From contig OU342630.1 in assembly GCA_910589415.1 (NCBI GenBank), positions 48,950,012 to 49,014,011 of the forward strand: DNA of 64,000 bases. The letters are read 5' to 3'. The notes beneath the pieces are model-generated. The model ran no database searches. It had not been told where the DNA came from and saw only the letters and a program-made list of their open reading frames with translations. A program made the position numbers and the translations under genes. The first letter of the stretch is position 1; each line of letters begins with the position of its first letter. Positions 1-11,156 of this stretch are shown here, one piece after another. The DNA is from Malachius bipustulatus. Lineage: Eukaryota > Arthropoda > Insecta > Coleoptera > Melyridae.

Positions 1-216
1 GTAGGTACCAATAATAATAGGTATATGGTATCTATTTCAATATCGATCTGACAAAAAAGTATGACATCCACCAAGACAATACATGCCAAATAAATTGCTT
101 TCACTTAAAGTTGATTATTGAACGTATTATGCTGGCAAAAAAAGCTAGTCATGGTGATGTTATTTTGTACAATGGCCTTCCAAATACTGTGAAAGAATTG
201 GAGGCAGTTCTATAAG

Positions 217-403
217 GTGTAAAAATTTACACAAATTAGAGTTCAGCATGACATTTGAAACAAAAAACTGTTATAATTTTTTTTTGTTTAAAGAACTCTG
301 TAATTAGGAAGCTAAACAAATAAAAAATTGCAACAATTTTTTGTTTCAAATGTTATGATGAAAACTAATTGCTATTAAAAAAGGTAGCGTAAATTCTTTA
401 CAC
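217..403. mobile_element. small MITE with GTGTAAA termini
   Basis: The two ends are inverted copies: GTGTAAAAATTTAC at the left and GTAAATTCTTTACAC at the right. Further in, a segment around CATTTGAAACAAAAAA on the left is mirrored by TTTTTTGTTTCAAATG on the right. At 187 bp with no coding capacity it fits a non-autonomous DNA transposon. I see no clear target duplication, so the superfamily is undetermined. Confidence 0.5.
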
Positions 404-1994
404 TTAATTACAAATAATCAGAATGAGCGGTGGTTTTTCTTTCTCTCCACAATATTTTGTTCTTCCTCCATGCTTCTTATCCCAGACCTCGTGATAAACT
501 GTCGATTTGATGTTGGATAATTAATTAATAAAATGTTATAAATTAATTTAAAAAATTTCTTTGTTGTGCGATATCGTTAGAGCGACCCGACAACACGGTG
601 AGCTATCGGCAAGTGTTTGGCTGGCCTGGCAGCGACAGCGCCACCCGGAGTCTGGCGGCGGAGTTGCCCCGCGACTCCGGGCATCCGAGAAGGAGCGAGA
701 AGCGAGGCAAGGATGCAGCGACCGGGCGGCTGGCGAGGCCGGGCCGAGATACAAGGAAGCTGCCTGGATCATCGCCCTTTGACTGTCATCTCTCTCCTTC
801 CGTCGTGCAATTTAGGCTTGAGTGAATGGTCAACTTGGCCCGCCCGAGCACACCTGGCTCGTGTGCTTTCGTTACGATGTGGCCAAATTAATCCAAATTA
901 CTCTCCTCTAGAGAAAGAACTATTATTGCTAACAGATTGTTAAATGGACTGTAAAAGTTCATAGAAGTGAGGAAAATGCGTTTCATACGGGTATGACTCA
1001 ATAATAAGGGTTCGCTTTTTCACAAATAATTAATAAAAAATAATTTCACAGGGATGATAATTAAATGCCCATTAAGATAGACGACATCATTCTTTTTTAA
1101 TGAAATAAGCAACGAAAAAGAGCGAATCGATCCCACATGATTTATAGAATGATTTTTTTTTCAATGTTAGTACCACAGGGATCTCGTAATAAACTACTGC
1201 ATTTGAAGGAATGCAGTTTTATGAGATTAATTCGAAACAGCTTTTGGTTTTTTGAAAATCTTCATGGGTTCCTAGATATTTGATATAAACTAAATTTAGA
1301 GAATTTCTTTATATCGAAATAGCACTCTCCTTATCAGGATTAGAGAAAAATCGCAAAAGAAAATGTTTCAGACGATTTCATAACCAATAAAATGGCGTTA
1401 TATTTTTTTTCATTTATCGAGTAATTTTCAAGTTATGATGACATAAACCTGTGATTTTTAAATGCGAAAACCTTCATGACTTCTCTATTTTCAGTAAAAA
1501 TCATATCGAATTTTATATTAGAAAAAAGACTTAGAAAGAATTAGAAAAAATAATCAATAAAAAGCCATTTTATTAATAATTATAAAATTGTCTAAAACCT
1601 TTTCCTTTACGATTTTTCTCTAATCCCAATAATATATATCTCATTATAAATAAATCCGCGAAATTCAGTTTGCGTCATCAATCGAATATCGAAATATTTT
1701 TGAAAAAATAGCTACGCTACTATCTTTCTTTTAAAAAAGTGTCGGAAGAATGTGTAAATTATTTTCTAATTCTATTAAGGGCAGTCGAGTCATTGAAGGT
1801 AAAATACGGCGATACTTTATAATTTTGCCAAACAGCACCAATTTGGACAAAAATTTGCAAATTTTTGATTCTACTTAGAAAGGATTTAGGTTTCACTTAC
1901 ATTCTACTTCAAAGTTGACCCTGTGCCGGGGATTGCTGAGAGATCTTGAGAGATCGTGTGAGATATAATTTTAAAGATATTTTAATTATACATA
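404..1994. other. non-coding stretch
   Basis: Apart from the GC-rich island listed separately at about 548-930, this is AT-rich sequence with no open frame that looks coding on either strand, and no structural RNA or terminal inverted repeats that I can recognise. Confidence 0.5.
548..930. other. GC- and CpG-rich island of unknown nature
   Basis: About 350 bases, densest at 585-760, are strongly GC- and CpG-rich inside very AT-rich DNA. Several overlapping short open frames exist on both strands, as expected from high GC alone, and none resembles a known protein. Possible explanations are a 5' untranslated exon or promoter, or a GC-rich transposon fragment. The ends grade into AT-rich DNA without visible inverted repeats or a target duplication. 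Confidence 0.4.
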
Positions 1995-2735
1995 CAGTGC
2001 TTCCCAAAAGTAACGGATAAATTCGATAAAACGGAGAGGGCTGTTTTTTTGAAAAAATAAAAAAACAGGTCGATTTTGTTTTTGAGTTGTTCAACTTTTG
2101 ACATAATATTTGGGTATACAGGGTGATGCGCGAAAAAGTGGTGACGTCATCGGCATTTTTTTAAATGGCAACCCTTATTTTTTATTCCATTTTTTGATAC
2201 TTAATTTAATTGCCAGTATGGTAATGTAATCAATTTGTAACCTTAAATAAGGAAATTTCTGAGAAACAGCTTGTGAGTCGAAATTGTGCACTTTTTACTG
2301 ATGTGAAAATCGGAACATTAGCGATAAAAATAAAAAAATATCAAATAAAAATTACTGTTTCCATGGTAATTTTATAAGATCTGTCTATTAAATTAAGTCT
2401 ATCAAATTGAATCTGTTAAATTAAATTAAATTAAATCTATTAAATCTGTGGAAATTAAGTTATTTTCTTCGAAATTTCCTTTATAAACGTTACAAAATGA
2501 TGACATTACCGTATTGGCAATTGGATGAAGTATCAAAAAATTTAATAAAAAATAAGGGTTGCCATTTAAAAAAATGCCGATGACGTCACCACTTTTTCGT
2601 GCATCACCCTGTATACCCAAATATTATGTCAAAAGTTGAACAACTCAAAAACAAAATCGACCTGTTTTTTTATTTTTTCAAAAAAACAGCCCTCTCCATT
2701 TTATCGAATTTATCCGTTACTTTTGGGAAGCACTG
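1995..2735. mobile_element. Tc1/mariner-type foldback element, outer unit
   Basis: The 741-bp unit starts CAGTGCTTCCCAAAAG, ends with its reverse complement and is flanked by TA on both sides, the terminus and target typical of Tc1/mariner transposons. The left and right flanks of a smaller palindrome inside it are inverted copies, so the whole unit folds back on itself around about 2365. It has no coding capacity. Open frames predicted in the arms are mirror images of each other. Confidence 0.75.
2119..2611. mobile_element. inner foldback element, TA|CAGGGTG ends
   Basis: It sits at the centre of the 1995-2735 unit. The left end CAGGGTGATGCGCGAAAAAG is mirrored by a right end differing at one base (CGTGCATCACCCTG), and TA flanks both. 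The arms run inward for well over 100 bp and share the word TGACGTCA near each end. Non-autonomous; no open frame of note. Confidence 0.7.
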
Positions 2736-4596
2736 TATATTCAAAAGGACAATTAAATTATCAAAATTGAAAAGTAACATCATTTTTGTGTAGTTAATTG
2801 AAATACCTTTGTCTCATACGACCCACCCCTCCCATGCACCTCAAAATTTTGAATTAATTAATTTTCTCTTGAATGAGAGTAGGTACATTTATGTATAAAT
2901 TTTTGATCTAGTTTTTTTACCAATAACTCGCTTAGTTCTTAAGCCATCAAGTTCTTTAAAAACCATCTTGTAGGTTTTTCCAAGAGCTATAAGCTCACAT
3001 AATTTAATTTTCTTGTAGTCCTTATTGTTGAAAGTGTAAGCTGCAAGGGATTAAACAAGTTACTACTTACGATTAAACAGTTAAATCTTACTCAAGTTTT
3101 ATCCTACAGGAAAAAAAAATTTCAAAAAAGCAAAACGTACAATTTTGTACTCTACCAAGTTCTGTGATGGTTTTTGACTTATTTTGAAGAAAATTTTTTT
3201 GCAAAATTACATCTTCTCAGTACAAGTTCAATTTTTTTTTTAACTAAGAGCTTTTAAACCGGTCAAGCTTCTAAAGCATAATAATTAAAGAGCACTTCAA
3301 TAATTAAAAAAAAAGGTTCTATGAGTCTTCCCTAAAAAATGCATTGTTTTACGGTAACTTCACGTTGAACTTTCAATTTTGGCGTTTGACGAATTTTAAG
3401 AATCAACAAGCAATTACTGCGTTCGTAATGGATCTACAGACACAATAAATCACCCACTATTCTTTTTGAATTTTTATAAGCTACATTTTTACTATAATTG
3501 ACTTTTTCGATAAAATACTTACTTTTTGAGTCATTCGCGAAAAACCTTCTGAAAACGTGGGTTTATTGGTTGAAAAATTTACACTTTCACACGCGAATAA
3601 GTTGGAAAAGTATTGACTTTCAGCAAAAGTTCCCGTATCCATCCCCGGTATTATCCCACCCGGTACAAGATCAACTTGGAAGTTGGTGCTGCTTGTCATA
3701 ATTATACGGGAAAAAGGTCATTGATTTGACTATTAGTGAATGAAGGTAATTGACTGGACTATTAGTAAATAAGAAAGAATGGAAAAAGAAAAATCGGAAA
3801 ATTTGCGAACAACTCGAAGACACCATTCGCACCATTCACGTTTTCTCAAAAAAACACCGAAATTAAGTCACCGTGTACAATGAATTTCTATTAATAAAGC
3901 AGTGTGTATTTGTTATAAACAAAGTTTGATTATAGATTACAGCTTATTTTCTTATAGATAATAGTTTTTTTATTTTCTGAATTTACTGAAATTATTTACT
4001 CAATTACATAACTGAAATCAGTTCCTAATTTGCACCTAACATAATTCCATGAATTTTTTATCTAAAAAAAAACCTAATCGTAGGCAATTGGTTTGGTTGC
4101 AAATAAAAAAAATACAACTGATTTTGAAGCAGATATCGCTAGCATGGACCATACGTTTTGAACCCATTAATTTTTATAGCCGGGGCTATAAGAAGGAATA
4201 AAGATGTTAAAATATGGGTACTCATCCGACAACGGTGTTTGTTGGGTCGACTTTCAGTTTCGAGTCAATGATGTGGGTTGATGCACTCGGCTTGGAGTTG
4301 AAACTACGACTTCTGATGAATAGGGTGGCGATTATTTAAAATAACACCAATTTGTCCATTTAAAATCTTCAAATCTGCTAGGGTTACCCTCACGCCAGTA
4401 ATTTCCTCTCGTAAATTACTTTCTTTTCTTTATTTTCTGTATCCGTCAAAAAATTTGCGTGAGAATTAATTTTTACTGGAGCGTAGTCCAGTTTTATATA
4501 CATTAATTTGGGATTGGCAAAATAATGGAACTTTTCTTTTTAATTTTGCTGCGGACTAATCAGCAATAATATTAGTCAGACCCACGCTACATTATA
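2736..4596. other. non-coding stretch
   Basis: AT-rich sequence. Short open frames around 3481-3701 overlap on opposite strands and do not resemble coding sequence. I see no tRNA, long repeat or element ends here. Confidence 0.45.
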
Positions 4597-5439
4597 CAGG
4601 GGGGTCCAACTTAAAACGTCAGGACTTTACCAAACGAGAGATAACGTTAAAATAATGCCAGTTTCTCTAGTACCTACACTTATAGCCGGGAAGGCTTCCT
4701 TTTCAAGATACAGTTTTGGGGAAAAAATAATGTTTTGTGAATATTATCAAAACGGCTACTTTAAAAAAATTGAAATTTGGCACGCAGCATGATTCAAGTA
4801 TCTTTCATGATTTACGGCTTATGGTGATAAATTGCGAAAACCAGCGGCGGAGATATGGGTGTGCCATCGCCCCTTTTCAAAAAAAAAAAAATTGACGCCA
4901 CTGACTCTATGGTTACTGACAATTGTTACATTAGTTAGGTGTTGTTTATTTCTGTTATTTAATTATTTAAGTAAATGTTATTTGATTAGAATTTGTCTGT
5001 TATTCTTAAAATGGCTACGGATATTACCTAAGAAAACCTGAATTATCTCGAAAAGCCTTGTGAAAAAAATTTGAAAGTACTTTTTTGTTCTAAAAAGTAT
5101 GGGGCATTGGATAGTATTATTAAATTTGCCATAGAGTCAGTGGCGTCAATTTTTTTTTAAAGGGGCGATGGCACACCCATATCTCCGCCGCTGGTTTTCG
5201 CAATTTATCACCATAAGCCGTAAATCATGAAAGATACTTAGCTTATGCTGCCTGCCAAATTTAAATTTTTTTAAAGCAGCCGTTTTGACAATATTCACAA
5301 AACATTATTTTTTCCCCAAAACTGTATCACTTGAAAAGGAAGCTTTCCCGGCTATAAGTAGTGTACTAGAGAAACTGGCATTATTTTAACGTTATCTCTC
5401 GTTTGGTAAAGTCCTGACGTTTTAAGTTGGACCACCCTG
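4597..5439. mobile_element. foldback element, TA|CAGGG ends, about 400-bp arms
   Basis: The element begins CAGGGGGGTCCAACTTAAAA and ends with the near reverse complement TTTTAAGTTGGACCACCCTG, flanked by TA. The arms pair almost throughout; for example GCGGCGGAGATATGGGTGTG at about 4851 is mirrored by CACACCCATATCTCCGCCGC at about 5173. A short spacer lies at about 4910-5140. The apparent frame at 4832-5041 spans one arm and the spacer and is not a gene. Confidence 0.75.
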
Positions 5440-5706
5440 TATTGTACGAAAGTGGAAAATTATACCTATTTATTCTAACTGGTGTTTTCTGTTTGTTTAT
5501 TTAATTTAATATAAATTAATAATTTAATATCCAAGAAGAGACAAAAGTCATCCTTTTCAAATTTTGCACACTTCCTTTCTGCGTAAATTTGCATATACTC
5601 TTCAAAAGCTAAAAATAGTAACAAAAAACGATTGTCGTAGATGTGGGGGTTACATAATTACCTCGAATCCTTTTTTATCGGTGGTTTTCTGGAAAGCTTG
5701 CACGAA

Positions 5707-6379
5707 ACCCACAATTTGCTTCTAGTGTATTATTCACAGATGAAGCGACTTTTTCAAGGAACGCGATAACAAATTTCCATAACAATCACTTTTGGGCAGA
5801 AGACAACTCACATGCTATTGTAGAAAGAAAGTAACCAGCAATATAATTTATCCGTGAATGTGTGGCTTGGAATCGTAGGAGATTTTTTAATTGGACCGCA
5901 TTTTCTACCATCAAGGCTAAATTGTGACGCATATTGTAATTTTCTACAAGAAGTACTTCCAGAATTACTTGAAGATTTGCCGATTCTGTTTAGAAGAAGG
6001 ATTTGGTTTATGCATGACGGTGCTCCGGCACATTTTAGCAATGCCGCTCGTCAACACTTAAGTGCAGTATATCCCGCATCACTGGATAGGACGGGGAGGA
6101 CCTCAATCGTGGCCTCCCCGTTCTACAGACTTAAATCCCCTGGATTTTTGCATTTGGGGCCACCTCAAGTCTTTGGTTTATACTACCCCTGTACAAAATG
6201 TCGAGGACCTGCGAAATCGAATTGTTGCCTCGTGCGGATCCATCAGAAATACGCCTGGGATATTTGAACGGATTCGAGGGTCAATGAGAAGAAGATTGGA
6301 AGCATGTATCACGATAGGGGGTGGTCATTTTCAACATTTAATTTTTAGTGTATTTTTTAATAAAAAAATACACTATTGA
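5707..6379 (+). pseudogene. IS630/Tc1/mariner-type transposase fragment, frameshifted
   Basis: This is the C-terminal two thirds of a cut-and-paste transposase with a DDD catalytic triad. The first Asp lies in LFTDEATFS (about 5728-5754), the second in FMHDGAPAHF (about 6009-6038) and the third in WPPRSTDLNPLDF (about 6112-6150). The family motifs NVWLGIVGDF and GHLKSLVY are also visible. The frame breaks at least twice, near 5830 (after an in-frame stop) and near 6070, so no intact protein can be made. The N-terminal DNA-binding domains are not recognisable upstream. About 36 residues separate the second and third Asp. I could not identify terminal inverted repeats for this copy. The long frame at 5854-6267 mixes true and shifted sequence. 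Confidence 0.8.
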
Positions 6380-6480
6380 GGACGACATCACTTTTCGAAA
6401 ATCACCCAAACTCATCAAATGTCCACCGATCATGACCCCCAGATCACGAAAAAGTGGTTTTCCAAAATTCACCTGCCCAC

Positions 6481-6547
6481 GATATATATATATATATTTA
6501 TATATATATATATTTATATATATATATTTATATATATATATATATTT
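6481..6547. repeat. imperfect (TA)n microsatellite
   Basis: Alternating TA with occasional TTTA interruptions over about 65 bp. The Tyr/Ile-rich open frames over it on both strands are simple translations of the repeat. Confidence 0.9.
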
Positions 6548-6559
6548 CTCCAAAATCGC

Positions 6560-8140
6560 GAAATTTCGATTTTCAAAACGCTCCTGTAGCTTTATCTTTC
6601 AAGATTAGTGAATGAAATTTTGGATCCTTGTAAAGCTTTTGAACGACGTTAGATTTTCGTTGAAAAAAATTCCTAAAGTCGCGTTACTTCTACAGGGTGT
6701 CCTTTCAAAATTCCCCATATCCCGTTTTTGTCATCTCATTTCAGGTCGCAGTTTTCAATCTAGGGGACTGAAATTTTTGTGGGAGCAAGATATATATAAG
6801 AACTGGTCTGGTATTGTACTTGAGCAAAATCGGCCGAGCCGTTTCAAAATGGCGGCCATTTGAAGTTTTTGAAAAATTGCTTTTTTTTGAACCCCTGTAT
6901 GAGTAAGATGGAAAAATAACTTTGAAACTAAATCAACATGATTGGAGGAAAATTAATTGAAATTTGATTTAATGTTATAAAATTTGCATTACTTTTATTA
7001 ATAAGCCAGTGGCGTGGGTAGGAAAAGGGTAAAAATCGCTAAATTTCTCTAACAATTTCTGAGCACATTTTTGAAGGAATTAAATTGAAATTTTCACAGT
7101 AGGCAACTATACTAATAGCCTCTAGCCCTTAAAAATTTCAAGAAGTAAATAACAAAAATGGCGGAGTTATTTGAATTTTTTTTACATGATGTTTATTTCT
7201 ATAAAATTTTAAAAACGCTCCTGTAGCTTCACCTTTCAAGATTAATGAACGAAATTTTTTACTCTTGTGAAACTTAGAGATGACGTTTGATTTTCGTAAA
7301 AATAATTTTCCTAAAGTTTTGTTACTTTTACAGGGTGTCCCTCCAAATTTCCAAAAAAAAACCGGTCATGAGGCACGGTTTCTGGTCGCAGTTTTCAATT
7401 TAGGGGGCTGAAATTTTTTTTGTAGTAATATAACTGCAAGTAGTCGGTCTTGAGTAAAATCGGAATAGCCGTTCCAAAATGGCTGCCTTTTAAATTTTAG
7501 GAAAAATTGATAGATTTTGAACCTCTAAATAAGCAAGTTAGAAACAAAAACTTTTAAACAAAATTAGCATTATTGGAAGAATAGTTATTGAAATTTTAGT
7601 TATTGCAATAAAATTTGCATTTTTTATTATTAAGCCAGTGGCATGGGTAGGAAAAGGGTAAAAAAGGCTAAATTTCTATAGCCGTTTATTCTATTTTTCT
7701 ATTTTTGTACGAATCGAACTGAAATTTTTCCAATAGATAACTATACCAATAACTCTTAACTCTGAAAATTTTCAAGAAGCAAATAAGAAAAATGGCGGAG
7801 ATATTCGAATAATTTGTAAATTATGTTTATTCCTCTAAAATTTCAAATTTTCAGTTTTCAAAGCTCCCTTTTCACTTTTTCAAATCTATTGAAGGTAGTG
7901 TAAAAAATAGTATTTTTTAGGTAAAGTCAGCCAGTGGCGGGCAAAGGAAAAGGGGCAAAATTGTTCAGTTTTACCATTTATTTTGGTTTTGTTAAATTTA
8001 AAAATCCATTCTACGGCACGTTTTCAAACGAAGTGAAATGCAATTTTCACAGTAAACCACTACGCTAATATGACCTGACTAGGGAAAATTTCAGAAAGCC
8101 AATTTAAAAAGCGGTCAAAATATTCATAAATTGGATCGCA
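6560..8140. repeat. tandem array of ~635-bp diverged units
   Basis: Three units follow head to tail. Markers recur at nearly constant spacing: ACGCTCCTGTAGCTT at about 6578 and 7215, TACAGGGTGTCC at 6691 and 7329, and CCAGTGGC at 7006 and 7635 followed by GGGTAGGAAAAGGG. The third unit starts near 7838, has lost roughly half its length, and carries its own CCAGTGGCGGGCAAAGG at 7930. Each unit also holds AAAATGGCGGAG. No protein is encoded. It may be a satellite-like expansion of an older transposon. Confidence 0.65.
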
Positions 8141-8740
8141 TAAAAATACACTATTTCTGCGATTGATGCGCAAGAAGGTTTTTTAATTTTCATATTATTT
8201 CGTCAATTATATCAATTAGAGATTGTTTAACTGTCGACAGATTACTTTTGTAAAATCAACTCTCTTAAAAATCCAACTCTCTACACAGAGGTGTCTAAAC
8301 CTATGATATTTATTTTTATCAAAAAGTCTTGCATCGGTTGAAAAAAAGTCAAGAGATCATATTTACTCAGAAATGAAAGAGGATTTAAACATAATTTTAT
8401 TTTCATAAAAAAAGTGGCGTACTACTATTTTTTCAAAAATATTAAGTGTAACGTCACTTGCACGAACGCCATTGCCACAATAACTGAAAGTTATACGTTG
8501 GGAAATGCCTCTTGATGCATGGAAGGTGTACACAAATTTTCACAAAAATATCTTGATTGTTATCAAAGTTATTATTAAAAAAATATTTTTTCCTTGAAAC
8601 TTCAACACCCTATAGTTAAAAAGTTGAGCCTTAGGACATACGTTTATACTTAATGATCTCATCAATCACCCTCTGAATTTTCTCGGTCCATTTTAGATAC
8701 ATTCCTGTAGAAACATGTAGTATGTCGCAATTTTTTTTTG
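8141..8740. other. non-coding stretch
   Basis: AT-rich DNA after the tandem units. I see no gene, RNA or clear element end. Confidence 0.4.
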
Positions 8741-8744
8741 AAAA

Positions 8745-9130
8745 AATTAATAAACTGACAAATTCCTACGTGATTGTAAAGAAAAAAGCGTTCCTGCAAA
8801 ATTTTGGTAGAACAAGCCGTTTCCGATTTATTGACAGTTGAACACTTATGTATGTGCGTAGGCAGAGGATTCACACAGTCATTTTATCTAATTCTTATGC
8901 AACTACATAACTACATGAAGTTTTTTCGTTGTTTTTTGTTAATTTTCTATTAAATGTCAATACAAAAAAAATTTTGAATCTAGAGGGCCATTATCTCCTT
9001 TATATTATGCCTGCACAAAAAAAACTGCAAATAAATCGGAAACGGCTTGTTCTACCAAAATTTTGCAGGAACACAGTTTTCTTTCATCATGCCATAGGGA
9101 ATTTATCTGTTAATTGTTTCAAAAATATCC
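8745..9130. repeat. inverted repeat, probable decayed foldback
   Basis: A block of about 90 bp at 8745-8836 (including GTAGAACAAGCCGTTTCCGA) is mirrored at 9033-9125 (TCGGAAACGGCTTGTTCTAC). The spacer is about 200 bp. The weak open frames at 8662-8874 (minus) and 8929-9252 (plus) both run through the arms and are therefore mirror artefacts. Confidence 0.55.
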
Positions 9131-11149
9131 AGTGGCGTACGTATCTGCGCCAAAGGCTTTCTGTTACTATTTTTGACCTGAACAGTAGATGCCGATCTAC
9201 GTCTAAAGGTAATGTGCAAAATTTGAAAAGAATTACTCTTCTCACTCCTTAGATATTAAATAATTTTTTTTTCAATAATTAAACTTCACCTGTATCTAAA
9301 TAATGGTGTATTTTTGAAGGTATGTCTATTAAGAAAAGTCCCCTTATTTTGCCATTCCTTATCACCTCGCCCAATTTATATATAAAAGTATGGACCACCC
9401 TGTATACAATCCATGGTTAATGTCTAAAAAGATGAATCGTAATTTCAATTTCCACTAATAAGAACTCTTAACTAGGATCATTGAACTATGTTTTCAATTC
9501 CTACAATTCTCTTATTCGGTGGGAAATCATAATCGTAGGCGAAACCAGTGTTTGATGGGTCTTTCACTGATGACCCAAGAGGTCGAAAGATCACCAGTGG
9601 CGATCGAATTGGATAAATTAATCAGGACGCCCGGTATCTGGAACAAATTTCTAAATTCACGTACCTACTGCATCAAAAAGTACACTGATCGATTCCTGAA
9701 GGTGAACAATTTCCTCTTACTTCCGAATTCTTCGCGCTGGGTTGGGTGGGTGGCACGTTAAAATTAATGCAGATTCCTTAGTTTGTTGTATGCTTTATTA
9801 TTATTATTGCCATGGAAATGGCCTTATTTAATAAATGTTGAATCATCTCGAGTCTTGCATGCATTACTGTATGTAGGTATACATAGGTATGGTTGATGCA
9901 TGCATGTATTTATACCTGGAATACTCAACTGGCCAATAGATAACTTATTTGAAATACAATAGGCAGGTCATAAACTTTATACTTCTCATTTCACTTGAAG
10001 GTTGCACAAGCACAATCATGCAAATTCGTTTCAAATAGTTGTACTGTCATTACGTCTACGATCTAAATATTTAATATACGGATGTCTGTTTCATTGTATG
10101 TAAGTATGTAAGGCAGGTTTCCATCCCATGCACCTTTAGAACAATAATAGTGATGTAAATGTGGATCAGGTCGACTTACATTAGCTGGTTCTTATATTTC
10201 GTCCGAGGACGTTCTTATTCCTTGCTCTTTACATTAATTTATTTTTATTCTAGATATACAGGGTGTAACATGTAATCACACTATTGTGCCATTGTCTCAA
10301 TCACCGCGTCGTTGAAATTTATAATTGAGAACTTTGCGTATTAAAAGTGGCACACCCGGTAAACATGTTGGGCACCTTATAGGTGAACACCTTAGTACGT
10401 ATTTGATTTGTTACATAACTGCTAAATATGGCGCACAAAAAATTGACACTGACGCCCCCTAACCGTTACTACAACAATAGTGATGTAGTTTAATATACGG
10501 CGTGTTCGAATCATGTAAGATGAGGTGGGCAGTCTATTTATTGAATTAGTAAACAATAACTTTGTTTGAATGTGTCTTCCTTGTTTACAGTAAACTAAAT
10601 CGCATGGAATCTTGTTTTCGCATAGTGACTAGTGACTACACAGTTATTGTATAAGGTATAATATAATGATGATGGACAAAAAAACCGGACACCTTTACTT
10701 TTAGAATTTAAGTATCTAATTATCTCTTTTTATTTGTTTGTTAATTTTATTTATCAAACTAATTAACTAGTCTACCAATGGGACTTAGATAAAAATCGCA
10801 ATTGATAATTATTGTACCTACATTCCATCCAATCCCACTGTAATTTTCTCATCAGACATTTTTCTTAAAACTTCAAAATCTATTTTTTTTCTGATTTGCT
10901 ATCTCAACCTCTTTTTTTTTTGTTACTCCTTTTGATCAGTTTATCGCTTATTTCAGAAACAAACTAAGTCTCGTTTTGTCCATTTTGCGATTTTTACAAC
11001 TATGTTGTAGGGGCCATAATATCTTCATATTATAGCAGTGGCGTAGATTTTAGGATTGATTGAAATTTTTTGCCCCTAATTGCTACGAAAATTTACATTG
11101 TGAAAGCACATGTTTTCGAGAAAAACAGCATTTTATGATAAAAAACATA
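9131..11149. other. non-coding stretch
   Basis: No coding region is supportable. It holds isolated terminus-like words (CCACCCTGTATA at 9399, ATACAGGGTGTAACA at 10257) that look like remnants of the CAGGGTG foldback family, and a CAGTGGCGTAGA word at 11037. The frame at 9519-9761 has no recognisable features. Confidence 0.4.
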
Positions 11150-11156
11150 AAAGAAG

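Noticed and set aside
561..943. Overlapping open frames on both strands in the GC-rich island
   Set aside because: High GC removes stops in all frames; no frame shows protein-like features or similarity.
5854..6267. 137-codon frame as an intact transposase
   Set aside because: Its second half, after about 6070, is out of frame; the true continuation is in another frame, so the gene is broken.
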